From JAJZOM01 sp046703545 (GTDB lineage: Archaea > Thermoplasmatota > Thermoplasmata > Thermoplasmatales > Thermoplasmataceae), in assembly GCA_046703545.1 (NCBI GenBank), contig JBJKSX010000019.1, forward strand, positions 1-10,821: a stretch of DNA of 10,821 bases. Direction: 5' to 3'. The notes beneath the pieces were generated by a model, which made no database searches, was not told the origin of the DNA, and saw only the letters and a list, made by a program, of their open reading frames with translations. The translations under genes were made by a program, and so were the position numbers. Shown here piece by piece: positions 1 to 5,964 of this stretch; position 1 is the first letter of the stretch, and each line of letters opens with the position of its first letter.

Positions 1-422
1 CTGCTCAGCATCTCTGCGGATCCCTCTCTCATGTAACGTTGCGTTGCATCCCTTGTCATCGCCTGTTCATAGGATTCAGATACGGCATCGAAGGTGTCTG
101 CAATCACTGCTTCCACCTCATAATTTATTCTTCCTGGGAGCAGGCTAATGGAATTCACCGGATGTTTGAAATATTCATCCACATGAGCTTGCCCATATTT
201 TTTCACCATGAGGCCCAAAACGTGTTTGCTGTCTGCTTTCTCAACTGTGAAACTCATATCGCCCACATATGCCATAGGTACCAGTTCCAGGTCTCTTCGC
301 CAGGCTCCGGTGGCAATTATGTGCAATTTCTCATTTTCTTTCACAAAGTTTACTTCCACTTTCCTGAGAAACGGGTATGCAGTGGTTATTGCCAGTGTGT
401 GATCACTTTCTTTCCATGACAT
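1..422 (-). CDS. Unrecognised protein, C-terminus missing (runs off left edge)
   Basis: An open frame of 140 codons starts at ATG 422-420 and is still open at base 1, so the C-terminus lies outside the window. The protein begins MSWKESDHTLAITTAYPF. It reads as alternating short strands and charged segments (for example KVEVNFV, LHIIATGAW, ELVPMAYVG), then a helical, charged stretch after about residue 105. There is no signal peptide or membrane helix. The start overlaps the end of the upstream methyltransferase gene by 20 nt, and a GGGGATGA stretch lies 8 nt before the ATG, so translation is probably coupled. The strand-rich layout, with a KYG...DEYF segment around residues 78-89, faintly recalls flavin-binding split-barrel (PPOX-like) proteins. 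That is only an impression and I assign no function. The overlap with its neighbours says it belongs to the same operon as the nucleotidyltransferase, glycosyltransferase and methyltransferase. Confidence 0.75.
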   Translation of the reverse strand, partial: MSWKESDHTLAITTAYPFLRKVEVNFVKENEKLHIIATGAWRRDLELVPMAYVGDMSFTVEKADSKHVLGLMVKKYGQAHVDEYFKHPVNSISLLPGRINYEVEAVIADTFDAVSESYEQAMTRDATQRYMREGSAEMLS

Positions 423-1242
423 AGGCAGTTTCATCCCCGAGAGTCCTGAAAACTGGAAGGCGCGAAAGGATGCGGTCAAGTCTCACAATGAAGCCTTTCA
501 GCACACCTGATTTCACCTTTTCCGCCAGATATGGTGGAATTACAATGCCCAGCCCGTGAATGGCAAGCAATTTGTATTGCTTGTGAAACATTCCAATGAC
601 TTCATTTTTAGAATAGTATCTGGAAGGAATCTTTTCACCTATGACTTCCACATCCACCAACCCAGACTTCCTCCTTTTTATTTCCTGGGAATGCCCTTTC
701 ACCCTGTACAGTATTGATTCTCCAAGACATTTCTTGTTTCTAAGGGAAAAGATCAGAATGGAACCTTTTGGCATCGAGAGGCTCAATGATTCCACAAGGG
801 CTGTTGTGTCCGGCTCTGTATTGAAAGCCCCATTGAACGAGTAAACCAGATCAAATTTCTTTCCCAGTATTTTCAGATTGCTTCCCCTGAGTTTTCTTGC
901 GCTGAATTTTTCCGAAAGTCCCGCCAACTTCATTTTTTCCTGGGAAAAGTCAACCATTCCAGATGCAATGTCGATGCATTGCAAGTTTTTCCCTGTTTCC
1001 AGAATAAATCTTCTTGATTCTTCCCCAGTCCCACAGCCTATTTCCAGGATGCTTTCTGAGCCTTTGGAGTAACCGCGCAGGATCTTCATCTCCATGTCCC
1101 TTATGTTCACGTTTACAAAATTTGAAAGTATTTTGCTGTCATATATTCTGGATGCAGCGGAGAAAACCTGATCCAGCCGCCCGTAGTATTCCTCCACTTC
1201 ATTCTTTTCAGAATAGCCCGTATCAAAACTTTCCATACTCAT
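403..1242 (-). CDS. Class I SAM-dependent methyltransferase
   Basis: This is a 279-residue soluble Rossmann-fold methyltransferase. Motif I is clear at residues 65-73 (ILEIGCGTG). The acidic residue that usually binds the SAM ribose is D91 in CIDIASGM. The region at 131-141 (DLVYSFNGAFN) matches the place where many glycan- and lipid-associated methyltransferases carry a SNFGALN-like motif, and the following strand is ILIFSLRN after SMPKG. The C-terminal third (GLGIVIPPY near 231-238, LGDETAYVMER at the end) also fits that subfamily, which often sits next to glycosyltransferases. The acceptor is unknown. The gene overlaps the glycosyltransferase upstream by 20 nt and the next gene downstream by 20 nt. 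I used the first ATG (1242). The ATG two codons later (1236) is preceded by AGGATGA-like bases and is an equally possible start. A surface sugar or lipid acceptor is an inference from context. Confidence 0.9.
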   Translation of the reverse strand: MSMESFDTGYSEKNEVEEYYGRLDQVFSAASRIYDSKILSNFVNVNIRDMEMKILRGYSKGSESILEIGCGTGEESRRFILETGKNLQCIDIASGMVDFSQEKMKLAGLSEKFSARKLRGSNLKILGKKFDLVYSFNGAFNTEPDTTALVESLSLSMPKGSILIFSLRNKKCLGESILYRVKGHSQEIKRRKSGLVDVEVIGEKIPSRYYSKNEVIGMFHKQYKLLAIHGLGIVIPPYLAEKVKSGVLKGFIVRLDRILSRLPVFRTLGDETAYVMERK

Positions 1243-2116
1243 CCTGTCTTTCTTCTGCTTTTAAATGCCAGAATCTGTAACTTCGTTTCCTCAGGATCTG
1301 AATTCTGGCCATTAAAATCGAGAACATCTCTATAACAAAGGACAGAAACAGCGGGAATATCAGGTTCCTGTGTCGGCGGAGAAAGGTCGCAAGGATTCCA
1401 ATGGTCACCCTGACTTCACTGAACCCGCCTATACTTATTGAAGAATGCCAGCCATTGGTTCTCTTGGACTGCAGGTGGCCGAAATTTATTCGCAATCTCT
1501 GCTGCAGAAGCTCCATGAATTTAGTTGGCATGAAGTTGACAATCTCCACGTCCCTCGCATAAACAATCCTGCGGCCAGATGAATATACCTGATGGCACAG
1601 GAACTCATCATCATTCACTATCTCAGGGGACAATAAAGGCATTGGATGCTGTACTGCCTGCATTTCTCCACCGCAGAAATATCTGGACTCCCTGCATGCA
1701 TTTTCTAGAGTTATGTCGTGAATCTGCCATATTACATTGCCAACGCTTTCGGCCAAGGTTCTTGGCGGGTACGGTACAACTCTTGGGATCACCATCCCCA
1801 CATCTTTGTCGAAATATCCGGCAAGTCGCTTGAATATGGTGGGGTCAAACCTGACATCGCCAGAAACAAGGAAAGTTATGTCCGAATCCAGCCCTTTCAG
1901 TGCCCTGTTGAATGACTCAACTTTTCCAAGCCTTTCTTCTTCGAATCTGAGGTCCACCTTCTCCAATTGCAGGAGTCTCTCCATCTTTCGCATGGCAATA
2001 TTGCCTCCTACTGCGAGAATTATTTTATCAAGGTCAAGAATCGAGACTCTTTCTGAAATGTAATCTGCATCAACCTGTGAGGAGTAGGAGAAAAATATTC
2101 CAGCGGTGAGTGTCAG
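1223..2116 (-). CDS. Membrane-associated family 2 glycosyltransferase, probable CTG start
   Basis: A GT-A (GT2-like) glycosyltransferase of 297 residues if started at CTG 2116-2114. The first ATG (1993) gives only 256 residues and cuts off the first strand and helix of the fold. Between that ATG and 2116 the frame is open and reads as a normal GT2 N-terminus: TAGIFFSYSS as strand 1, ADYISERVSIL as helix 1, DLDKIILAVGG as strand 2. No ATG, GTG or TTG occurs there in frame. The CTG overlaps the TGA of the upstream gene (CTGA), and GGAGG lies 7 nt before it. GT2 landmarks are GKVESFNRAL (64-73), the metal-site strand ending SGD (85-87) where DxD is usual, DDE (169-171) in the place of the ED motif, and QQRLR (205-209) where Q(R/Q)xRW is usual. 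One or two membrane helices sit near 235-271. Substrate unknown; activity is likely but the altered motifs leave some doubt. Confidence 0.85.
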   Translation of the reverse strand: MTLTAGIFFSYSSQVDADYISERVSILDLDKIILAVGGNIAMRKMERLLQLEKVDLRFEEERLGKVESFNRALKGLDSDITFLVSGDVRFDPTIFKRLAGYFDKDVGMVIPRVVPYPPRTLAESVGNVIWQIHDITLENACRESRYFCGGEMQAVQHPMPLLSPEIVNDDEFLCHQVYSSGRRIVYARDVEIVNFMPTKFMELLQQRLRINFGHLQSKRTNGWHSSISIGGFSEVRVTIGILATFLRRHRNLIFPLFLSFVIEMFSILMARIQILRKRSYRFWHLKAEERQDEYGKF

Positions 2117-2754
2117 AGCAACTCCTCCTTCTTCAGCTTCAGGTTTCTGTACTTCTCTGAATCCAAGTAGAAATGGTGAATTCCAGTTCTGGCCATGAAT
2201 CTTCGTTCTACATTTATTTTTGAGAGCTTTTTGCTGTTTCTAAGTGACCTGAATATGAGATAAGGCGCCAGTGAGAGAAAAATAAAAAAGTTCAGGAATG
2301 GGGCTATTCCACTGTGGGAACACTCAGGGGAGATTCCTTCACCCTTTATTCGGTTTGGAAAATACCTTTCCACGAAGGGGCTTTTTGACAGGAGAGATTC
2401 GTAATATGCAGACCCAAATATCCTTATCACGTGGACTGCGTCGGATGCAACAACATATTCTGCATCTCTGCTGAACAATTCCTCAGCAAACTCTTCATCC
2501 ATGGTCAGCGAAATACAGAGGGATTGGTTTCCAATTCGTCTTCTGGCAAGGAATGCTTTCAGCAGAATCTTCCAGAGTTTGCACCGCTCTGTAATGATGA
2601 AGATGTCAACATCATCAGCCAAATTGGGCGCGTAGGAAACTGATCCTGCCACACCGAAAAATCTGAGGTCATCTTTCCCCAAATAATTAAAGAAATCCTC
2701 AGCCTGGCGAATCTTCTCCAGCTTGAGGGCCTCGATTTCTGCATTAATTATCAT
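2113..2754 (-). CDS. Nucleotidyltransferase-fold protein (pol-beta superfamily)
   Basis: First gene of the minus-strand operon. The frame opens at ATG 2781, but I prefer ATG 2754-2752 (213 residues). That ATG has AGAGG 6 nt upstream, and a TATA-like box at 2798-2805 would place the transcript start near 2776, inside the longer version. Counting from 2781, the nucleotidyltransferase signature is FFGVAGSVSYAP (41-52), with G46-S47, followed by the acidic pair D57/D59 in ADDVDIFIIT. The later segment FVERYFPN (136-143) also occurs in nucleotidyltransferase-like proteins of this sort. A hydrophobic segment at about 158-178 may touch the membrane, and the tail is very basic. The family transfers nucleotidyl groups, but the acceptor is unknown. 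The gene ends in a purine-rich stretch that doubles as the Shine-Dalgarno of the glycosyltransferase, which points to translational coupling and a shared pathway. Confidence 0.8.
   Translation of the reverse strand: MIINAEIEALKLEKIRQAEDFFNYLGKDDLRFFGVAGSVSYAPNLADDVDIFIITERCKLWKILLKAFLARRRIGNQSLCISLTMDEEFAEELFSRDAEYVVASDAVHVIRIFGSAYYESLLSKSPFVERYFPNRIKGEGISPECSHSGIAPFLNFFIFLSLAPYLIFRSLRNSKKLSKINVERRFMARTGIHHFYLDSEKYRNLKLKKEELL
2114..2128 (-). promoter_or_regulatory. Strong RBS with CTGA stop/start overlap
   Basis: On the minus strand GGAGG (2128-2124) is followed by 7 nt and then CTG (2116-2114), which shares three bases with the TGA stop (2115-2113) of the nucleotidyltransferase gene. This copies the common ATGA coupling arrangement with CTG in place of ATG. 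The SD is the best match to the archaeal anti-SD in this operon, yet no ATG, GTG or TTG lies at the right distance in the glycosyltransferase frame. This is the main support for the CTG start. Confidence 0.6.
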
Positions 2755-2797
2755 GAATGGCCTCTGGAATCTCACAAACATCTACTGTTGATATCCA

Positions 2798-2830
2798 ATA
2801 TAAATTGAATGCGATTACAAATATATAACC
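2798..2830 (-). promoter_or_regulatory. Probable promoter of the NTase-GT-methyltransferase operon
   Basis: The 225-nt gap 2782-3006 is AT-rich at its left end and holds several TATA-like boxes on the minus strand: ATTTATAT (2805-2798), TTATATAT near 2829-2821, and a weaker TTTTATAC near 2847-2840. Archaeal TATA boxes centre about 26 nt before the start site. The first box would therefore initiate near 2776 and the second near 2799. I cannot choose between them from sequence alone. The rest of the gap holds no convincing gene; the longest minus-strand reading is about 26 codons. Confidence 0.45.
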
Positions 2831-3006
2831 TTTATTAAGTATAAAAGCGCTTCTTCAACAAACTCTATTTGAACAAAATTATACAACCAAAGGGGAAATC
2901 CATAACTTGATCCTTTACAGACCGTTTTGGGTATGAATACGGCATTCTGCAGATGGGGAGCCCTGGTTTGTAGGCCTCCTGTATGCAACCAACCAAAAAC
3001 CTGGCA

Positions 3007-4728
3007 TCAGATTTTTGTTGCCTGGAGGATGTTATGCCCCTGTACCATCAGTGATACGTTGTCTCCCACCTGAAGTTGGAGGATCTGGATTATCTGGCTG
3101 TCGTTGAGAAGGGCTGCACTGGCAAAATAATACTGGGTGTTATTGAGCTCAAGCGCAACCACGGTGCTGCCATTCTGGTCAAATTGCGTGATGTTCACGA
3201 TTGTTCCATTTACAACGGTACCTGGCTGCTGCTGGAAATTCCCTGATAGAAACTGCGTCACTGCGTTTCCAATCAGCTTTGTCACTCCGGAGCTGCTGAT
3301 GCTGGAAAACTGGCTTTGAATGCTGACATAATGGGCAGAATTCTCCGCGTCAACTATTCCCAGGCCCTGAAGCTGCACAATCGAAGTGCTTGCCTCCTGT
3401 GAATAATACGGAACGATCCAGGCGAAATATCCGCCCAGTGGGTACAGGATGGGGTTGCTCGTGAAGTATGTGGCGCCGCTCAGTGCAGGCAGCTTCGCCT
3501 GTATGGTTGCCTTTGCAGCTGCTGCACTGATCAGTCCAAGATTTTCAAGATTGTAGAAGAATACATGTGAACCTGTGGCGAGCATGACTCCACTGAGTGC
3601 ATTTGGAGCATTTGCAGGAGAAAGGAACTGCATGTAAGCAGTCTGATTGTGATACGGGATCAACTCGCTGTTATTGTCCACGTTCATCATGTAGGATGAG
3701 GCTGCTTTGTTCAGGAATCCCCCTGCGAAGAAACCGAATGATCCGTTTCCAATTCTGTTGCCTGCCCAGTCGTGTATTAGAACCTGAAAGAGATTCTTGT
3801 CCCATGGCTGGTTTACCCAGGAAGGCGCATTTCCGGGGCTCGTCCATTTGGCTATTATATTTCCCTGCGGGTTGAATGCCTCCCCGCCAGCAAATTGCTG
3901 AAGTCCATTGGGGCCCAGGGAATCCAGGGTTACCACATAGTCAACCTCACCATTGGCCCTGAGCTGTGGGTAATGGTTGCCAATTATGTCCTGAGTGTTT
4001 CCAACATATGTTGCATAATTGATGTTGTGTGTAAAGAACAGGCCGGCACCGATGGTTGTGTTCTGGAAAATTTCCCTCAAAGATGCATTCACGGCGTTGA
4101 CCAACTCAAACCCAATCAGGTGGTTTGTGCCGATGGTGTTAGTTGAGCCAACGGAGAATATCCAGTAAGGTGTGCTGTTTTCCACCATGAACTCATTGTC
4201 ATAGATTTTGGTGTTTCCCCCGAAATCACCAAGATGAGAGGTGGCAATATAACTTGCATAGGATACGCTGACCACAGGAATTTCGTTGTAAGGGAGAGTG
4301 TCGTTGGCAAAAAGAGAGGTCCCACGCTCAAATGTGATGTTGCCATTGTAGTAGTTGGCATTTGCCAGCGCGCCGTAACCGCCAACCCATACTCCCATCA
4401 GGATTATGAAAGCAACCAATGCAAGTGCCTTCCCCGCCATGGCTCGACGGCTGGTCCCTATGCCCCTTCTATCCCTGAATACATTGGCGGCGATCCCAAG
4501 GAAAAGTGAGACCCCGACTATGGCATAGATGCCAAAAACGAGCGGAATGTCACTCAGAAGTGACACGGCAAACAATATGATGCTGATGACAAGGCTCAAA
4601 GCAACTGCATTTTTCAATATGACGCGAAGGTCCTTTGCCTTGAGCTGCCTGACAAAAGGATGCAGCAGGATGAACAGAATGGGAAGGGAAATTGCAAAAA
4701 ATATGGGCAGGGAAAAGGCATAATTCAA
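3007..4728 (-). CDS. Membrane-anchored, sequon-rich surface protein of unknown function
   Basis: A 573-residue protein starting at TTG 4728-4726, with AGAGGT 7 nt upstream and a TATA box 35 nt further up. Four membrane helices lie near residues 4-25, 39-60, 64-84 and 101-122, joined by short, partly basic loops (RDRRG, SRRAMAGK) that should face the cytoplasm. Residues from about 125 to 573 form one large external domain. It contains 14 N-X-S/T sequons and is rich in Asn, Gln, Tyr and aromatic residues and poor in charge, as expected for a glycosylated exposed archaeal protein. The last 90 residues, from about 485, look like a small separate beta domain (VNGTIVNITQF, LQVGDNVSLMVQG). The overall plan of N-terminal helices plus a large external domain resembles the UPF0182 family, but it is shorter and I saw no decisive motif. 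It is monocistronic, transcribed away from the tRNA. Confidence 0.85.
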   Translation of the reverse strand: MNYAFSLPIFFAISLPILFILLHPFVRQLKAKDLRVILKNAVALSLVISIILFAVSLLSDIPLVFGIYAIVGVSLFLGIAANVFRDRRGIGTSRRAMAGKALALVAFIILMGVWVGGYGALANANYYNGNITFERGTSLFANDTLPYNEIPVVSVSYASYIATSHLGDFGGNTKIYDNEFMVENSTPYWIFSVGSTNTIGTNHLIGFELVNAVNASLREIFQNTTIGAGLFFTHNINYATYVGNTQDIIGNHYPQLRANGEVDYVVTLDSLGPNGLQQFAGGEAFNPQGNIIAKWTSPGNAPSWVNQPWDKNLFQVLIHDWAGNRIGNGSFGFFAGGFLNKAASSYMMNVDNNSELIPYHNQTAYMQFLSPANAPNALSGVMLATGSHVFFYNLENLGLISAAAAKATIQAKLPALSGATYFTSNPILYPLGGYFAWIVPYYSQEASTSIVQLQGLGIVDAENSAHYVSIQSQFSSISSSGVTKLIGNAVTQFLSGNFQQQPGTVVNGTIVNITQFDQNGSTVVALELNNTQYYFASAALLNDSQIIQILQLQVGDNVSLMVQGHNILQATKI

Positions 4729-4735
4729 TTTACAG

Positions 4736-4774
4736 ACCTCTGAACGCTTTAATACAAACTAACTTTATATTTTT
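4736..4774 (-). promoter_or_regulatory. TATA promoter and SD of the 573-residue membrane protein
   Basis: The minus strand reads AAAAATATAAAG at 4774-4763, a strong archaeal TATA box. Initiation about 26 nt downstream falls near 4742, and AGAGGT (4741-4736) follows at once, 7 nt before the TTG start at 4728. The short leader of about 14 nt and the SD together support TTG as the real start. Confidence 0.7.
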
Positions 4775-4828
4775 AACGAAAAATTAGCTGAGTGCATATT
4801 ATGGCTTCTTCTGATTTTAAACATTCAG

Positions 4829-4836
4829 AAAAAAAA
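4829..4836 (-). terminator. Oligo-T terminator of tRNA-Ala
   Basis: On the minus strand the discriminator base of the tRNA is followed directly by eight T residues with no preceding hairpin needed. This matches the T-run terminators used by archaeal RNA polymerase. CCA would be added after transcription. Confidence 0.7.
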
Positions 4837-4908
4837 TGGACCGATGGGGATTTGAACCCCAGACCTCTTCCATGCCAAGGAAGCGATCTACCTCTGATCT
4901 ACCGGCCC
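4837..4908 (-). tRNA. tRNA-Ala (anticodon GGC)
   Basis: The full cloverleaf can be drawn on the minus strand in 72 nt. The acceptor stem is GGGCCGG with TCGGTCC. The D arm is GATC/GATC with loop AGAGGTA, the anticodon stem is CTTCC/GGAAG with loop TTGGCAT, and the T arm is TGGGG/CCCCA with loop TTCAAAT. The anticodon GGC reads GCC/GCU alanine codons. The third acceptor pair is G3:U70, the main identity element for alanyl-tRNA synthetase, and the discriminator base is A73. No intron is present and the terminal CCA is not encoded. The gene lies between the aldo/keto reductase and the membrane protein, on the same strand as both. Confidence 0.97.
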
Positions 4909-4953
4909 TTTGTGGGAGTGCCAATTAAGCAAGCCCTGTATGATAGGTTAGGG

Positions 4954-4969
4954 TATAAATATTATCTAG
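4954..4969 (-). promoter_or_regulatory. TATA promoter of tRNA-Ala
   Basis: The minus strand carries ATATTTATA (4962-4954), centred about 50 nt before the tRNA 5' end. Initiation about 26 nt downstream would give a 5' leader of roughly 24 nt for RNase P to remove. The box lies just after the stop codon of the aldo/keto reductase (4975), so the tRNA need not depend on read-through. Confidence 0.55.
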
Positions 4970-4974
4970 GTTGA

Positions 4975-5835
4975 TCAGCTTGCGTTGCCAAGAGCCGATT
5001 CAAGTTTTCTGATTTCCTCGTCCGTCATTTTCCATCCCATTGAACCTGCATTCTCGGTGACATGGTCAGCGTTTGAAGCCCTTGGAATTGGAAACACAAA
5101 GTCAAACTTGCTGTAAAACCAGTTAAGGGCTATCTGCGGTGGCGTCTTTCCGCCGTGGTTTTTTCCAATTTCCTCAACTATTGCCTTGGTAGATGGATCC
5201 GGAGAAACCAGTTTCCCATGGCCCAGTGGGAAGTAGGCAAGAATTGCAATGCCATTTTCCCTGCAGTAAGGCAGAAGGTCAGCCTCTATGTTTCTGTGGG
5301 CGATATTGAAATTCATCTGGGTTGAGGAGATCTCATATTTCTTCAGTGCTTCAACTGCTGCCTGCGTCTGTTCAAGTGTGAAGTTGCTGATGCCGATATG
5401 CCTGATCTTTCCCTGATCCACAAGATATTCCATGGCCTTCATGGTTTCCCCTATGTCTTTTCTCTTGCTTGGAAAATGAAGCTGGTAAAGATCCATATAA
5501 TCCATGCCAAGCTTTTTCAGGCTGCGGTTGCACGATTTGATGACCTTGTCGTAGCTGAAATGTGATGGCCAGACCTTGGACGCAATGAACAGGTCTTCCC
5601 TGGGCATTTCCCTTACCGCTTCCCGCACCAGATTTTCTGATTCGTAAAGCTCCGCAGTGTCAATGAGGTTGACACCGGCCTCGACTCCGGCCCTGATTGC
5701 CTTTATCTTGTTTTCTGAGTTGCTCTGCCTCTTAAGGAGCTTTGCCGAAGCAATCCAACCGGGATCATAGTAGGTCCCTATTCCCATTGGCGATACCCTG
5801 GCCCCGGTTTTTCCAAACGTGATCCTTTGCTCCAT
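4975..5835 (-). CDS. Aldo/keto reductase
   Basis: A 286-residue single-domain NADPH-dependent oxidoreductase of the AKR superfamily, slightly shorter than the usual 300-330. All four catalytic residues can be placed: D59 and Y64 in LIDTAELYE, K87 in ASKVWP and H120 in LYQLHFP. GISNFT (148-153) and the cofactor-binding segment IPRASNADHV (250-259) are also typical. It should reduce an aldehyde or ketone in the cytoplasm; the natural substrate cannot be read from the sequence. The start is ATG 5835. It has no Shine-Dalgarno, and a TTTTTAAA box lies about 24 nt upstream, so the mRNA is probably leaderless. It is divergent from the secretion ATPase gene and has no obvious link to it. Confidence 0.95.
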   Translation of the reverse strand: MEQRITFGKTGARVSPMGIGTYYDPGWIASAKLLKRQSNSENKIKAIRAGVEAGVNLIDTAELYESENLVREAVREMPREDLFIASKVWPSHFSYDKVIKSCNRSLKKLGMDYMDLYQLHFPSKRKDIGETMKAMEYLVDQGKIRHIGISNFTLEQTQAAVEALKKYEISSTQMNFNIAHRNIEADLLPYCRENGIAILAYFPLGHGKLVSPDPSTKAIVEEIGKNHGGKTPPQIALNWFYSKFDFVFPIPRASNADHVTENAGSMGWKMTDEEIRKLESALGNAS

Positions 5836-5854
5836 TGTGAATGATTTTTATGAC

Positions 5855-5863
5855 GTTTAAAAA
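5855..5863 (-). promoter_or_regulatory. TATA box, leaderless promoter of the aldo/keto reductase
   Basis: TTTTTAAA on the minus strand is centred near 5859, about 24 nt from the ATG at 5835. The expected transcription start therefore falls at or next to the A of the start codon. The lack of any SD fits a leaderless transcript. Confidence 0.55.
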
Positions 5864-5927
5864 GATATGTTCAGATGTTGCCTGAATTCCAAGTGTTTTG
5901 CATGTCAAACGGCGAACAACACTGTAA

Positions 5928-5937
5928 ATTTTTATAG
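5928..5937 (+). promoter_or_regulatory. TATA box of the secretion motor operon
   Basis: AATTTTTATA on the plus strand is centred near 5933, about 31 nt before ATG 5965. Initiation would fall near 5959, giving a leader of only a few bases. AAAGGT just before the ATG is too close to act as a normal SD. The 129-nt gap 5836-5964 thus holds two divergent promoters and nothing else I can identify. Confidence 0.55.
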
Positions 5938-5964
5938 GGACTTATCTCTATATTCCCAAAGGTA

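Noticed and set aside
39..419. Plus-strand open frame of 126 codons
   Set aside because: It is antisense to the partial minus-strand gene at 1-422, which has a coupled start, an SD-like sequence and a protein-like composition. The plus frame is Cys/His/Phe-rich and looks like a shadow.
2922..2942. Imperfect hairpin (CCGT...ACGG, 7-bp stem with one mismatch) in the gap downstream of the membrane protein gene
   Set aside because: The stem is short and mismatched and has no adjacent T-run, so it is not distinguishable from chance. A T5 run at 2995-2999 just after the stop of the membrane protein is also too weak to call as a terminator.
4792..4974. Plus-strand 60-codon frame
   Set aside because: It runs through the complement of the tRNA-Ala gene; the DGDLNPRPLPCQ-type peptide is the usual false translation of a tRNA.
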